DNA of 64,000 bases from Caulobacter sp. S45 (GCF_009765965.1 NZ_LMUL01000014.1:314557-378556), one strand, 5' to 3'. Positions 1 to 8,279 are shown, numbered from the stretch's first letter. The notes: generated by a model from the letters alone, not told the origin. Translations and numbers: made by a program.

Positions 1-1381
1 CCCGCGCCGCGCCACGCAGTCCGCGGAACTCGGACGTGGCCAGCACGCCCGGATCGGTCTTGGCCATCAGGTCCAGCACGCCGATGGCCTCGAACGCCAG
101 CTCCGACCCCACCAGGAACCGGGCCAGACCGAATCGCGCCTGCAGCGGAGCGCCCTTGCCCTTGAAGCCCTCCTCGGCGGCGGCCTGCTGGAGGGCATGG
201 TAGCGGGCGAGAAAGCCGCCCTGGTCGGTCTTGGACCAGCCGTCGAAATCGATCAGCGCCGGCATGCCGGCCGTCTTGGGCAGGTCGAGCTGCTTGGCCG
301 CGACGGATATGGACGGGACGGCCGGCGTGGGCGCGACCACGGGCGAAGACAGCGCCATACCCTGGGGTCGGCCGATGTGGACGATGTCGCCGTCGTTGCG
401 GACAGTCAGGTCCTGGGTTCGCGGCGCCAGGGCCAGACCCTGGGCCGAGGCGAGCACGTCCGCCTCGATGAACTGCCTCGCCTGGGTCAGGCCTTTTGGC
501 GGACCAAGGGCTGTGACCACCGCCAGACGATCCCCGACCGAAGGGTCCTTGATCCAGAACACCCCGGTGCCGCCCGGCATCTGGGCGGTCAGCTCAGCCG
601 GGCTGGCGGCGACGTCGGCCTTGAGGGCGATCGCTGCGGGAAGGCTGTCGACGTTCGGGCCCAAGGCCAACGTCCATGCCCCACCCTGCACTGAGACGCT
701 CGTCTGCACCGACTCCGGCGCGGTGATCCTGATCGCGGTGACATTCGCATCACCCACGTCGGTGATGCGCCCAGCCTGTGGCAGCCCGTGAGGCGCTTCG
801 GAAAGGTCGAGTTCGGCCTTGGCGTCGAACACCACCCAGATCGCGTCGCCCCGCCGGAACACCGCGGCCCCCAGAGGCGCGCGCCAGTCGAAGTGCAACA
901 ACAGGGTCGCGTGCTTGAGTTCGGGCCGCAGCTTCACGACGCCGGACGCGGGGATCGGGTTGCTGCTGCGTTGCGGCGTCTGGTCGGCGGCGGTGGAAGC
1001 GGCGGGATCGGCGAACAGGTTGATATAGGTCCCCCCGTCGGCGCGACCGATCTTGGCCAAGGCGTCAGAGGCCAGCGTCAGGCGCAGCTCCAGACCCTGG
1101 GCGGTGCGCACAGCCGAGGCGCCCTTCAGGAAGCGCGGCGGTGCAACCCGGAGCTGGGCCAGGTTCGGCGGCGCAGCGTTGGCGAACCGCAGCACCAGGT
1201 CCGCGCCTTCTCGACGGACCGAGCGGGGCTGCAGGCCGTCGAATTCGATACGGGAGAAATCCTTGGCCTGGCCGACCTTGATCGTCAGGCCCGGCGCCTG
1301 CGCCGTAGCCACGGACGCAAATCCGCCACCGAGCGCGAGGCTCGCGCTCAGGACAAGACTGATCGCGGTCTGCGAACGCAT
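1..1381 (-). CDS. Secreted TPR-like protein of the flagellar locus (C-terminus outside window)
   Basis: The protein reads leftward from the ATG complementary to 1379-1381 and runs off the left edge, so about 460 residues are visible. It opens with a signal peptide (MRSQTAISLVLSASLALGGG, Ala-rich cleavage region ending ATAQA). A long beta-rich, domain-like stretch with no motif I recognise follows. Near the edge it becomes alanine-rich and helical (around QQAAAEEGFKGKG), which resembles the start of TPR repeats. It lies downstream of fliL-fliM-motE in the same direction, as a TPR protein does in Caulobacter, so a role at the flagellum or envelope is inferred from position. The exact function is unknown. 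Confidence 0.75.
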   Translation of the reverse strand, partial: MRSQTAISLVLSASLALGGGFASVATAQAPGLTIKVGQAKDFSRIEFDGLQPRSVRREGADLVLRFANAAPPNLAQLRVAPPRFLKGASAVRTAQGLELRLTLASDALAKIGRADGGTYINLFADPAASTAADQTPQRSSNPIPASGVVKLRPELKHATLLLHFDWRAPLGAAVFRRGDAIWVVFDAKAELDLSEAPHGLPQAGRITDVGDANVTAIRITAPESVQTSVSVQGGAWTLALGPNVDSLPAAIALKADVAASPAELTAQMPGGTGVFWIKDPSVGDRLAVVTALGPPKGLTQARQFIEADVLASAQGLALAPRTQDLTVRNDGDIVHIGRPQGMALSSPVVAPTPAVPSISVAAKQLDLPKTAGMPALIDFDGWSKTDQGGFLARYHALQQAAAEEGFKGKGAPLQARFGLARFLVGSELAFEAIGVLDLMAKTDPGVLATSEFRGLRGAAR

Positions 1382-1565
1382 CTAGGGGCTGAACTCCGAA
1401 CGGAACTTTGGCACAATTGCGCACGCCGCCCTTAAGGCGGGTTAACAGGACGGTGGCCGCCACATGGCGTTGTCGTGACAATTTATCGCTATGGACACAT
1501 TTGAGAGATGCCCGGCGGCTAACCAAAGGGCGGTCGAATCACCGACCAATTGGGAGACCTTAGAC

Positions 1566-1700
1566 GTGAAATTGTTCATTTCCGCCCTCGTCGCCGTCGC
1601 CGCCCTAACCGCCACCGCCGCCTCGGCCGGCCCGATGCATCACCATGGCCATCGCATCTGCAGCATGCGTCACCATCATCGCGTCTGCATGTGGCGCTAG
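1566..1700 (+). CDS. 44-residue secreted histidine-rich peptide (HHHH-motif type)
   Basis: A GTG start at 1566, preceded by GGGAGACC, gives a 44-residue product. Residues 1-22 form a clear signal peptide (MKLFISALVAVAALTATAAS then AG). The mature part is only about 22 residues, with two histidine clusters (HHHGH and RHHHR) and two cysteines. Very small His-rich exported proteins are common in Caulobacteraceae, and metal binding is a plausible but unproven role. It lies on the opposite strand between motE and the TPR-like gene. A perfect 9-bp hairpin directly after the stop codon supports an independent transcript. Confidence 0.7.
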   Translation: MKLFISALVAVAALTATAASAGPMHHHGHRICSMRHHHRVCMWR

Positions 1701-1706
1701 CCGCTA

Positions 1707-1728
1707 AGGGCGGCCTGACGGCCGCCCT
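1707..1728. terminator. Hairpin terminator after the His-rich peptide
   Basis: AGGGCGGCC at 1707-1715 and GGCCGCCCT at 1720-1728 form a perfect 9-bp stem with a TGAC loop. It starts 7 bases after the peptide's stop codon and 18 bases beyond the stop codon of motE on the other strand, so it may end both transcripts. A strong T-tract is lacking. Confidence 0.6.
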
Positions 1729-1745
1729 ACTCTACCCTTTGTGGA

Positions 1746-2741
1746 TCAACCGACCTTCGGCGCGGAGGCGACACTTTTCGGAGCGACCGTCGTCGCGGGT
1801 GTCTTGGCGTCCTTCGCCGGTGTCGGCGTTGGCGCCAGCAGGGTCGTCGGGGATACGACCTTAGCCACAGCGGCGCTCTTCAACGGAGGCGTCGCGACGA
1901 CGGGCGCGGGTTTGATCTGAGCCGCGACCACCTCATGCGGCGTCTTGCGTCGCGCACTTGCTTCGCGCCGGGGCTTGGCCCTGGCCTTTACCACCGGTGT
2001 CGGCGTCGGTGCGGTCGGGTCGGGCGTAGCCGCCGTCGCCACCACAGGAGCCGAAGCATGCTCGGCCGCCTGCATGGCGGTCTTCGCCGATTGGGCGCGC
2101 TGGGCGAGGCTTTCCGTCAGCTTCTTGGCCTCGACCGTCGGCATCTTGGCCAGGATCGCGGCCAGGGCCGCATCCTTCATCTTGGCGACCACGGCGATAC
2201 GGACCTTGTCGTCCAGCGTCGCCATCACCGCCGCCGCGTCGGCGGGTTTCATCTTCTGATAGACGCTGGTCAGCCGGTCGACATCGGCTTGCTGCTGCTG
2301 ATCGGCCTGCCCGAGCAGGGCCTGGATCTGGCCCTTCACCCCGTTCATCGCCTTGATCTTGGCGTCGACCTTGGCCTCGGCCGCGGCGAGCAGCTGGAGC
2401 TGGGTGTCGAACACCTTTTCCCGGTCGTCGAGCTGGCCTCGGCGCGTCTGCAGGTTCTGCAGCGTCTGCAGCTCCCCCGCCGACAAGCCCGCCTCGCGCG
2501 CCAGTTCCGCCGGGCTGACCGCACAGACGGGCGGCGGCTTGGGCGCGACGACGGCGACCTGGGGCGGCATGGCGGCCTTGGGCGCGGGCTTTGCGCCGGC
2601 GACGCCCTTGGGCGCCTCCGCGTGGGCGGACGCGACCGCCATCAGGTCCGGCAGGGCCTGGACGCCGTTCAGCGCCTTGACCGCCAGCACGCCCCCGATG
2701 GAGACGGCGATCAGCGGCAGCAGGCGAGGCATGGACTTCAT
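1746..2741 (-). CDS. motE: MotE-like flagellar protein (MgtE N-terminal-like domain)
   Basis: This 331-residue protein has an N-terminal signal or anchor helix (PRLLPLIAVSIGGVLAVKAL) and a coiled-coil region rich in Gln and Ala around residues 80-150. Next comes an MgtE-N-like helical segment (YQKMKPADAAAVMATLDD, then ILAKMPTVEAKKLTESLA). The C-terminal tail of about 110 residues is low-complexity Pro/Ala/Thr/Lys. This arrangement matches MotE-type periplasmic proteins encoded beside fliL and fliM in alphaproteobacteria, where MotE assists the stator protein MotC. The start overlaps the previous stop codon by 4 bases (ATGA), which indicates translational coupling in the fliL operon. The gene symbol is by family resemblance. 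Confidence 0.75.
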   Translation of the reverse strand: MKSMPRLLPLIAVSIGGVLAVKALNGVQALPDLMAVASAHAEAPKGVAGAKPAPKAAMPPQVAVVAPKPPPVCAVSPAELAREAGLSAGELQTLQNLQTRRGQLDDREKVFDTQLQLLAAAEAKVDAKIKAMNGVKGQIQALLGQADQQQQADVDRLTSVYQKMKPADAAAVMATLDDKVRIAVVAKMKDAALAAILAKMPTVEAKKLTESLAQRAQSAKTAMQAAEHASAPVVATAATPDPTAPTPTPVVKARAKPRREASARRKTPHEVVAAQIKPAPVVATPPLKSAAVAKVVSPTTLLAPTPTPAKDAKTPATTVAPKSVASAPKVG

Positions 2742-3277
2742 CGGCGGTCATCCTTGCGGCCGCGCAGGGGGCCGAGATCGAGCGGTGCGTCCGGATCGAA
2801 CAGGTCTTCGTCGAAGGCGGAGCGGGCTGGCGGACGGGTTCGTGCAGGCGGCGGCGTGAGCGGCGACCGAACCGACTCGCTTCTGCGGCTGACGGATGGC
2901 GGTGGCGGCGTGCGCCCTTCGGCCAGGGCGGCGATAGCCGCCAGCGAGCGTCCGCCCGGCGCGGCTTGAGGCGCCGGCGCGGCGCTCAATACGCGCTCGG
3001 CGGACAGGCTCGCATGCTCCAGCTTGAGGATCAGGCTTCGCGCGGTCTCGATCCGGGTCAGCAGCTGGTCGTGGGTGCTCTCGGAGGCGGCGCGCAGGTC
3101 GGCCAGACCCGCCTGGGCGCGCGCCGCGGCCTGATCCACGTCCGCCACGGCCTTGACGAAACTCGCCTGGCTATCGCGAAGCGCCTTCAGGCGTCCGTTG
3201 AGCCGCATCCCAAGCACCAGCGCGCTCATCAGCAGCGCAGCCAGCAGCGCATCCAGGCCGAGGGCGATCGGGCTCAT
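2738..3277 (-). CDS. DUF6468-type membrane protein of the fliLM operon (possible PflI counterpart)
   Basis: The start is taken at 3277 because its ATG overlaps the fliM stop codon (ATGA). The 179-residue product has one transmembrane helix at residues 5-24 (ALGLDALLAALLMSALVLGM region), a helical coiled-coil-like stretch (about 30-95), and a basic proline-rich tail (PPPPSVSRRS, then TPPPARTRPPARS). In Caulobacter the single-span, proline-rich protein PflI, involved in flagellum placement, is encoded in this neighbourhood. Architecture and position fit, but I infer the equivalence and leave the symbol blank. Confidence 0.75.
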   Translation of the reverse strand: MSPIALGLDALLAALLMSALVLGMRLNGRLKALRDSQASFVKAVADVDQAAARAQAGLADLRAASESTHDQLLTRIETARSLILKLEHASLSAERVLSAAPAPQAAPGGRSLAAIAALAEGRTPPPPSVSRRSESVRSPLTPPPARTRPPARSAFDEDLFDPDAPLDLGPLRGRKDDRR

Positions 3278-4323
3278 CGGCCGCGCGCCCGGATGGCGTT
3301 GCGCGCCGCCAGCGTCAGCGGCGCCTCGACCCTGACCGCTATGTTCTGGTTTCGCCGCCCCATCCGTCCGTGGGTGAGCGGCACCAGGCCGGCCCGGATT
3401 TGCACCGGGCTGTCCGGCGTTGCGCCCAGCATCAGCACGTCGCCGACCTTCAGGTCCAGCACCCGCTTCAGGTCCATCTGCTGTTCCTCCAGCACGGCGC
3501 GCACCTCGACCTGGGTGGTCCACAGTTCGGTCGCCAGATGGCTTTCCCAGATGTGGTCGCGGCCGAACTTCTCGCCCATGAATTGTTGCAGCAGCATCTT
3601 GCGGATCGGCTCGAGCGTCGCGTAGGGCAGCAACAGCTCCAGCCGGCCGCCGCGATCCTCCATGTCGATGCGCAGCTTGACCAGGATGGCGGCGTTGGCG
3701 GGACGGCCGATGGCGGCGAAGCGGGGATTGGTCTCCAGCCGGTCGAGCTTGAAAGTCACCTTCGTCAGGGGTTCGAACGCCGCCTGGCAGTCGGCCAGCA
3801 CGACCTCGACCAACCGCTGCACCAGCATCCGCTCGATAGTGGTGTAGGGCCGCCCCTCGATCCGCATGGCCGCGGCCCCGCGACGGCCGCCCAGCAGCAC
3901 GTCGACGATGGAGTAGATCAGGTTCGAATCGACGGTCAGCAGGCCGTAGTTGTCCAGCTCCTCGGCCCGGAACACCGACAGGATCGCGGGCATGGGGATG
4001 GAGTTCAGATAATCGCCGAACCGGATCGAGGAGATGTTGTCCAGACTCACCTCGACGTTGTCGGAGGTGAAGTTACGCAGCGAGGTCGTCATCAACCGGA
4101 CCAGCCGGTCGAACACGATCTCCAGCATCGGCAGGCGTTCGTAGGAGACCAGGGCGGAATTGATGATCGCCCGGACGCCGGTGCGTTCCCCGGCGTCCTC
4201 CTCGTTCATCTCGAAGCCGAGCAGGCTGTCGATCTCGTCCTGGTTCAACACGCGCTCGGGCGCGCCGTCGAACGCTTCCGCCTGTGCGGCGTCCCAGGCT
4301 TCCGGTGAGAGAGCGTCGGTCAT
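3274..4323 (-). CDS. fliM: Flagellar motor switch protein FliM
   Basis: FliM forms the cytoplasmic C-ring with FliG and FliN and binds phospho-CheY to switch or slow rotation. The 349-residue length is normal. The N-terminal part carries the conserved LNQDEIDSLLGF-type segment near residue 26. The middle CheC-like domain includes ERLPMLEIVFDRLVR and the DNYGLLTVDSNLIYSIVDVL region. The C-terminal SpoA-like part includes LDLKVGDVLMLG. The start overlaps the fliL stop codon by 4 bases. It belongs to the fliL-fliM-DUF6468-motE operon. Confidence 0.96.
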   Translation of the reverse strand: MTDALSPEAWDAAQAEAFDGAPERVLNQDEIDSLLGFEMNEEDAGERTGVRAIINSALVSYERLPMLEIVFDRLVRLMTTSLRNFTSDNVEVSLDNISSIRFGDYLNSIPMPAILSVFRAEELDNYGLLTVDSNLIYSIVDVLLGGRRGAAAMRIEGRPYTTIERMLVQRLVEVVLADCQAAFEPLTKVTFKLDRLETNPRFAAIGRPANAAILVKLRIDMEDRGGRLELLLPYATLEPIRKMLLQQFMGEKFGRDHIWESHLATELWTTQVEVRAVLEEQQMDLKRVLDLKVGDVLMLGATPDSPVQIRAGLVPLTHGRMGRRNQNIAVRVEAPLTLAARNAIRARGR

Positions 4324-4904
4324 TGAACCAGCATTTCCTGGATCAACACCGCATTCACCTTGGCCGGCGCGATCACGAGGTTCACCCGGCGCTGGATCTC
4401 CTGGCGGAGCTGATAGCTCCCCTGACTGCCGGCCAGGTCGTCAGGACGCAGTTCGCGCAGGAAGCTCTGGAACATGTCGTTCAGGCGCGGCGTCTCGGGC
4501 GCGATCGCCTCGGCGGCGTCCTCGTCGGACACCTCGAACGCCAGCTTCAGCTTGAGATAGGTCGGGCGACCGTCAGGGGACTGAATGTTCACCACCATGT
4601 CGGGCATGGTGTAGTAGACCACGCCGTCGGGACCCTGGCTGATTGGGTTGGGACCATCCTTCTTGCCCTCGGCGCCCTTGGCGGCAGGCTTTTTCGCGGG
4701 CTTCTTGGGCGCGGCGTGCGCCTTGGCCCCGCCGCCGCCCATCATCAGCACCGCCGCCGTCCCGCCGCCGCCCAGCACCACCACGGCCGCAGCGGCCCCG
4801 ATGATGACGAGCTTCATCGGCAGCTTCTTCTTGCCTTCGACCGCTTCGCCTTCCGGCGCCCCATCGGTCTCGGCCTCCGCCGGCGGCTTCTTTTCCTTGG
4901 ACAT
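4320..4904 (-). CDS. fliL: Flagellar basal-body-associated protein FliL
   Basis: FliL is a single-span inner-membrane protein that surrounds the stator units and supports torque. The 194-residue product has a charged cytoplasmic leader, a transmembrane helix at about residues 31-54 (LVIIGAAAAVVVLGGGG), a Lys/Ala/Pro linker, and the periplasmic FliL domain starting near YYTMPDMVVNIQ and ending IQEMLVQ. It is the first gene of the leftward operon and overlaps fliM by 4 bases. Upstream on its strand there is only a TTAACCAT half-site (4967-4974) resembling half a CtrA box, so promoter control is not resolved. Confidence 0.95.
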   Translation of the reverse strand: MSKEKKPPAEAETDGAPEGEAVEGKKKLPMKLVIIGAAAAVVVLGGGGTAAVLMMGGGGAKAHAAPKKPAKKPAAKGAEGKKDGPNPISQGPDGVVYYTMPDMVVNIQSPDGRPTYLKLKLAFEVSDEDAAEAIAPETPRLNDMFQSFLRELRPDDLAGSQGSYQLRQEIQRRVNLVIAPAKVNAVLIQEMLVQ

Positions 4905-5090
4905 GCATCGGGCCCGTACGCGCGGAGATAGAGCGCCGCGCCGTCGAAGAGCATCTAGGCCCCGTCATGGTTAACGTTCGGTTTGGAATTGGCTTCAAAC
5001 CGCCTGAGGGGCGGAATCTTCTGCCGGGGCCGAAAGCGCCCTAGGCGCCAGAATTAACCTTTTAGATCATTGATAAATATCATTATTTGT

Positions 5091-5105
5091 TGGCCCACGC
5101 CTTGC
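5091..5105 (+). promoter_or_regulatory. Sigma-54 promoter of the flgF operon
   Basis: TGGCCC at 5091-5096, five bases, then TTGC at 5102-5105 matches the RpoN -24/-12 pattern TGGCAC-N5-TTGC with one mismatch and exact spacing. The predicted start of transcription is near 5117. A good ribosome site (AAGGAGG) lies before the flgF ATG at 5134. Sigma-54 control of flgF is expected for a Caulobacter class III basal-body operon. Confidence 0.75.
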
Positions 5106-5133
5106 ATGACCCCTTATCAAGGAGGCCCTCGGC

Positions 5134-5898
5134 ATGGACAACGCAATCTACGTCGGACTGTCGCGGCAGATGACTCTGCAACGCCAGCTCGACGTCGCCG
5201 CCAGCAACATGGCCAATATGGACACCGCCGGCTTCAAGGTGGAGCACCTTCGCGTCGTCACCGATCCGGAAACGGCGCCTCATGCCTCCGCTGGATTTGG
5301 CCGCGCCGCGATCAAATACGCGCTGGACAACGGAGTCGGCCGCGATTTCAGCGAAGGCGCCCTGGAACATACCGGCGCCGTGTTCGACGTGGCGTTGGAC
5401 GGGGCCGCCGGCTTCTTCAGCGTCCAGACCCCTCAGGGCGTCCAGTACACCCGCGACGGCCGATTCGGGACCAACGCGCAGAATCAGATCGTCGACCACG
5501 ACGGCAACACCGTGCTGGACAATAGCGGCGGGGCGATCTCGGTCGATCCGACCAAGGCGGCGCCGGTGATCGGCAAGGACGGCACCGTCAGCCAGCAGGA
5601 CGCCACCGGCCATCTGAACGTGATCGGCCGCATCGGAGTGACCCGCTTCGACAACCGCGGCGCGCTCTCCAAGGAGGGCGGCAACCGCTTCAGCGACTCC
5701 AGCGGCCAGGCCGGCGCCCAGACAGCGCGCGACGTCACCATGGACCAGGGCTTCGTGGAGAAATCCAACGTCAACGCCGTGGTCGAAGTGACCAGCCTCA
5801 TCGACATCACCCGCGCCTACGAGCGCGTGCAGAACCTCATCACCTCCACCCAGGACTTGTCGACCAAGGCGATCGACGCCCTCGGCAAGATGAACTGA
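5134..5898 (+). CDS. flgF: Flagellar basal-body rod protein FlgF
   Basis: FlgF is one of the proximal rod proteins that cross the periplasm. The 254-residue product starts with the rod/hook family signature (LSRQMTLQRQLDVAASNMAN) and ends with the paired C-terminal helix common to this family (VTSLIDITRAYERVQNLI). It has no cleavable signal because it is exported by the flagellar type III apparatus. A strong ribosome site (AAGGAGG, 10 bases upstream) fixes the start. It is the first gene of flgF-flgG-flgA-flgH behind a sigma-54 promoter. Confidence 0.96.
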   Translation: MDNAIYVGLSRQMTLQRQLDVAASNMANMDTAGFKVEHLRVVTDPETAPHASAGFGRAAIKYALDNGVGRDFSEGALEHTGAVFDVALDGAAGFFSVQTPQGVQYTRDGRFGTNAQNQIVDHDGNTVLDNSGGAISVDPTKAAPVIGKDGTVSQQDATGHLNVIGRIGVTRFDNRGALSKEGGNRFSDSSGQAGAQTARDVTMDQGFVEKSNVNAVVEVTSLIDITRAYERVQNLITSTQDLSTKAIDALGKMN

Positions 5899-5916
5899 AC
5901 AGGCGGAACCTAGATC

Positions 5917-6705
5917 ATGAGAGCCCTTCGAATCGCCGCCACCGGCATGGCCGCCCAGCAGATGAACGTGGAGGTGATCTCCAACAACATCGCGAACATG
6001 AACACCGTCGGCTACAAGATGCAACGGGCCCAGTTCGAAGACTTGGTCTACGAGAACGTGCAGCGACCCGGCGCCCAGTCCTCCGACACCGGGACGGTGG
6101 TGCCGACCGGCATCCAGCTCGGCTCGGGTGTAAAGACCGGCACGGTGTACCGGATCACCACCCAGGGCTCGCCGACCTCGACCGGCAATAAGCTGGACAT
6201 CGCCATCAACGGGCGCGGCTACATCCAGGTCCAGCTACCCTCGGGCGACATCGCCTACACCCGCGCCGGCAACCTGGCCCAAAACGACCAGGGCCAGATC
6301 GTGACGGCGGACGGCTATCAGGTCATCCCGCAGATGACCGTTCCCCAGACCGCGACCGACATCTCCATATCGGCCACAGGCCAGTTCCAGGTCACCATAC
6401 CCGGTCAGGTCCAGACCCAGCAGATCGGCCAGCTCCAGCTCGCCACCTTCTTCAACGAGGCGGGGCTCGAAGCCACCGGCAACAACCTGTTCCTGCAGAG
6501 CGGTTCATCCGGCAATCCGGTCACCGGCAATCCCGGCGCGGTGGGTTTCGGCACCGTCCAGCAGGGCTTCACCGAAGCCTCCAACGTGGACCCGGTGAAC
6601 GAGATCTCGTCGTTGATCGTCGCCCAGCGCGCCTACGAAATGAACTCCAAGGTCGTCACCTCGGCCGACCAGATGCTCCAGACCACCAACCAGATGAAGT
6701 CGTGA
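5917..6705 (+). CDS. flgG: Flagellar distal rod protein FlgG
   Basis: FlgG builds the distal rod. The 262-residue length is standard. The N-terminal motif MRALRIAATGMAAQQMNVEV and NNIANMNTVGYK is diagnostic of the family. The central region has the FlgG core (NGRGYIQVQLPSGDIAYTRA). The C-terminus carries the family helix (VNEISSLIVAQRAYEMNSK). It follows flgF by 18 bases and precedes flgA by 4 bases. Confidence 0.97.
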   Translation: MRALRIAATGMAAQQMNVEVISNNIANMNTVGYKMQRAQFEDLVYENVQRPGAQSSDTGTVVPTGIQLGSGVKTGTVYRITTQGSPTSTGNKLDIAINGRGYIQVQLPSGDIAYTRAGNLAQNDQGQIVTADGYQVIPQMTVPQTATDISISATGQFQVTIPGQVQTQQIGQLQLATFFNEAGLEATGNNLFLQSGSSGNPVTGNPGAVGFGTVQQGFTEASNVDPVNEISSLIVAQRAYEMNSKVVTSADQMLQTTNQMKS

Positions 6706-6709
6706 GGTC

Positions 6710-7489
6710 ATGACCAAGCTTCTTTTCCTCCTGGCGTCCGGATCGGTCCTGCTCGCCGCGTCCGCCGCCCTGGCCGGCGAGCCGGTCAGCCTGCGCAGCA
6801 ATGCGCTTGGGCACGGCGGGGTGGTCACGCTCGGCGACCTGTTCGACGGCGCAGCGGGATCGTCGGCCACGGTGGTGGTGGCGCGCTCGGCGCCCGGAAC
6901 CCAGGCCGTGCTCGACTCCGGCGACGTCCAGCGCGCCGCCCACGCGGCCGGTCTGGATTGGGACAACACCCAGGGCCTGCGGCGGATCATCGTCAACATC
7001 GTCGCCGCCCCCCGCACGACGAGCGCAGGCTCAAGCCGTACGGCCCATCACCTGCGCGCCCCGGCCCAGGTCTTGGTCTATGCGCACAATATGATGGCGG
7101 GCGATGTGGTCGCCGCCTCCGACCTGGAGTGGAGCGCCGAAGCCGTCGCCGCCGACGACACCCCCCACGACGCGCAAGCCGTCATCGGCAAGGCTGCGCG
7201 CGGACCGCTCCGCGCCGGCGCGGCTGTGACCATCCACGAACTGGTCAATCCAAAGGTAGTCCGCCGCAACGACATGATCTCGGTCGACTTCTCAAGCGAC
7301 GGAGTGACCCTCAGCCTGATCGGCAAGGCCATGGGCGACGCCTCGGCCGGCGACCCGATCGAGGTGATGAACACCAGCTCCAAGAAGATCATCCAGGCCA
7401 TCGTCGTCGCCCCGGGCCGAGCCGTCGTCGGCCCCGCCGCCGAGGCCGTCCGCGCCAATCCCATCTTCCGCACCGCCGCCCTGCCCTGA
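6710..7489 (+). CDS. flgA: P-ring assembly chaperone FlgA
   Basis: FlgA is a periplasmic chaperone needed to assemble the FlgI P-ring around the rod. The 259-residue product has a signal peptide (MTKLLFLLASGSVLLAASAA, cleavage near ALAG). An SAF-like domain covers the C-terminal half: VYAHNMMAGDVVAASDLEW, then GKAARGPLRAGAAVTIHELV. The start lies 4 bases after flgG, so the genes are co-transcribed. The family is variable, but length, signal and position agree. Confidence 0.92.
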   Translation: MTKLLFLLASGSVLLAASAALAGEPVSLRSNALGHGGVVTLGDLFDGAAGSSATVVVARSAPGTQAVLDSGDVQRAAHAAGLDWDNTQGLRRIIVNIVAAPRTTSAGSSRTAHHLRAPAQVLVYAHNMMAGDVVAASDLEWSAEAVAADDTPHDAQAVIGKAARGPLRAGAAVTIHELVNPKVVRRNDMISVDFSSDGVTLSLIGKAMGDASAGDPIEVMNTSSKKIIQAIVVAPGRAVVGPAAEAVRANPIFRTAALP

Positions 7490-7505
7490 GACCTGAGGCC
7501 CCGCC

Positions 7506-8240
7506 ATGTCCTCCCGCCGCACCCTCCTGTTCGCCGTCGCCGCCCTGGCGCCGCTGGCCGCCTGTACAGCCATGAAGAACGCCACGGGCACGCCCGATAT
7601 GAGCCCGATCACCTATCCCGCGGCGCTGGTGCCCAAGGCGCAAGAGGTCCTGGGCTCGCACGACGACAGCCCCCGCCCCGCCTCGGCCAACTCGCTTTGG
7701 CGCAACGGCGCGCGGACCTTCTTCCACGACCAGCGGGCGTCCAAGGTCGGCGACATCCTGACCATCAACGTCACCATCGCCGACAACGCCCAGCTCTCCA
7801 ACGAGACCACCGCCAACCGGGCCGACACCGCCCAGGTCGGCTTCTCCAACCTGTTCGGGCTGGAGACCCTGCTGGCCCACGCCATACCGGGACTCAGCAC
7901 CTCCAACCTGGTGAACACCAACTCGACCCTGACCCACGACGGCAAGGGCACGGTGCAGCGCTCCGAAAACCTGACCATGACCATCGCCGCGGTGGTGACC
8001 GGCGTGCTGCCCAACGGCAACCTGACCATCCAGGGCCGCCAGGAAGTGAGGGTCAATAACGAGCTGCGCGAGCTGACCGTGGCCGGCATCGTGCGTCCCG
8101 AGGACATCAGCAGCGGCAACACCATCAACCATACCCAGATCGCCGAGGCGCGGGTGTCCTACGGCGGCAAGGGCCAGATCACCCAGGTCCAGAAGACCCC
8201 GGCCGGCCAGGCCCTGGTCGCGCAATACTCCCCGTTCTAA
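7506..8240 (+). CDS. flgH: Flagellar L-ring lipoprotein FlgH
   Basis: FlgH forms the outer-membrane L-ring bushing. The 244-residue product carries a lipoprotein signal with lipobox LAAC (acylated Cys at residue 20). Family motifs include LWRNGARTFFHDQRASKVGD, LTINVTIADNAQLSNET, and the C-terminal QVQKTPAGQALVAQYSPF. It is the last gene of the flgF operon, followed 6 bases after the stop by a strong hairpin. Confidence 0.96.
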   Translation: MSSRRTLLFAVAALAPLAACTAMKNATGTPDMSPITYPAALVPKAQEVLGSHDDSPRPASANSLWRNGARTFFHDQRASKVGDILTINVTIADNAQLSNETTANRADTAQVGFSNLFGLETLLAHAIPGLSTSNLVNTNSTLTHDGKGTVQRSENLTMTIAAVVTGVLPNGNLTIQGRQEVRVNNELRELTVAGIVRPEDISSGNTINHTQIAEARVSYGGKGQITQVQKTPAGQALVAQYSPF

Positions 8241-8246
8241 CGCAAA

Positions 8247-8279
8247 ACGCCTCCCTCTCCTTTCCGGAGAGGGAGGCGT
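8247..8279 (+). terminator. Terminator of the flgF-flgH operon
   Basis: ACGCCTCCCTCTCC (8247-8260) pairs perfectly with GGAGAGGGAGGCGT (8266-8279) around a TTTCC loop and is followed by CGTTTTG. It separates flgH from the convergent dxs. The CCCTCTCC/GGAGAGGG core also occurs in the hairpins at 14018-14040 and 31921-31943. Confidence 0.8.

Noticed and set aside
1935-2969. A 344-codon plus-strand frame opposite motE and the DUF6468 gene
   Set aside because: Arg/Gly/Leu-rich shadow without motifs. The minus-strand genes have signal or membrane segments and coupled starts.
4967-4985. A possible CtrA box upstream of fliL
   Set aside because: Only one half-site (TTAACCAT on the minus strand) is good. 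The second half at N7 spacing is TTTG, two mismatches, so I do not call it.
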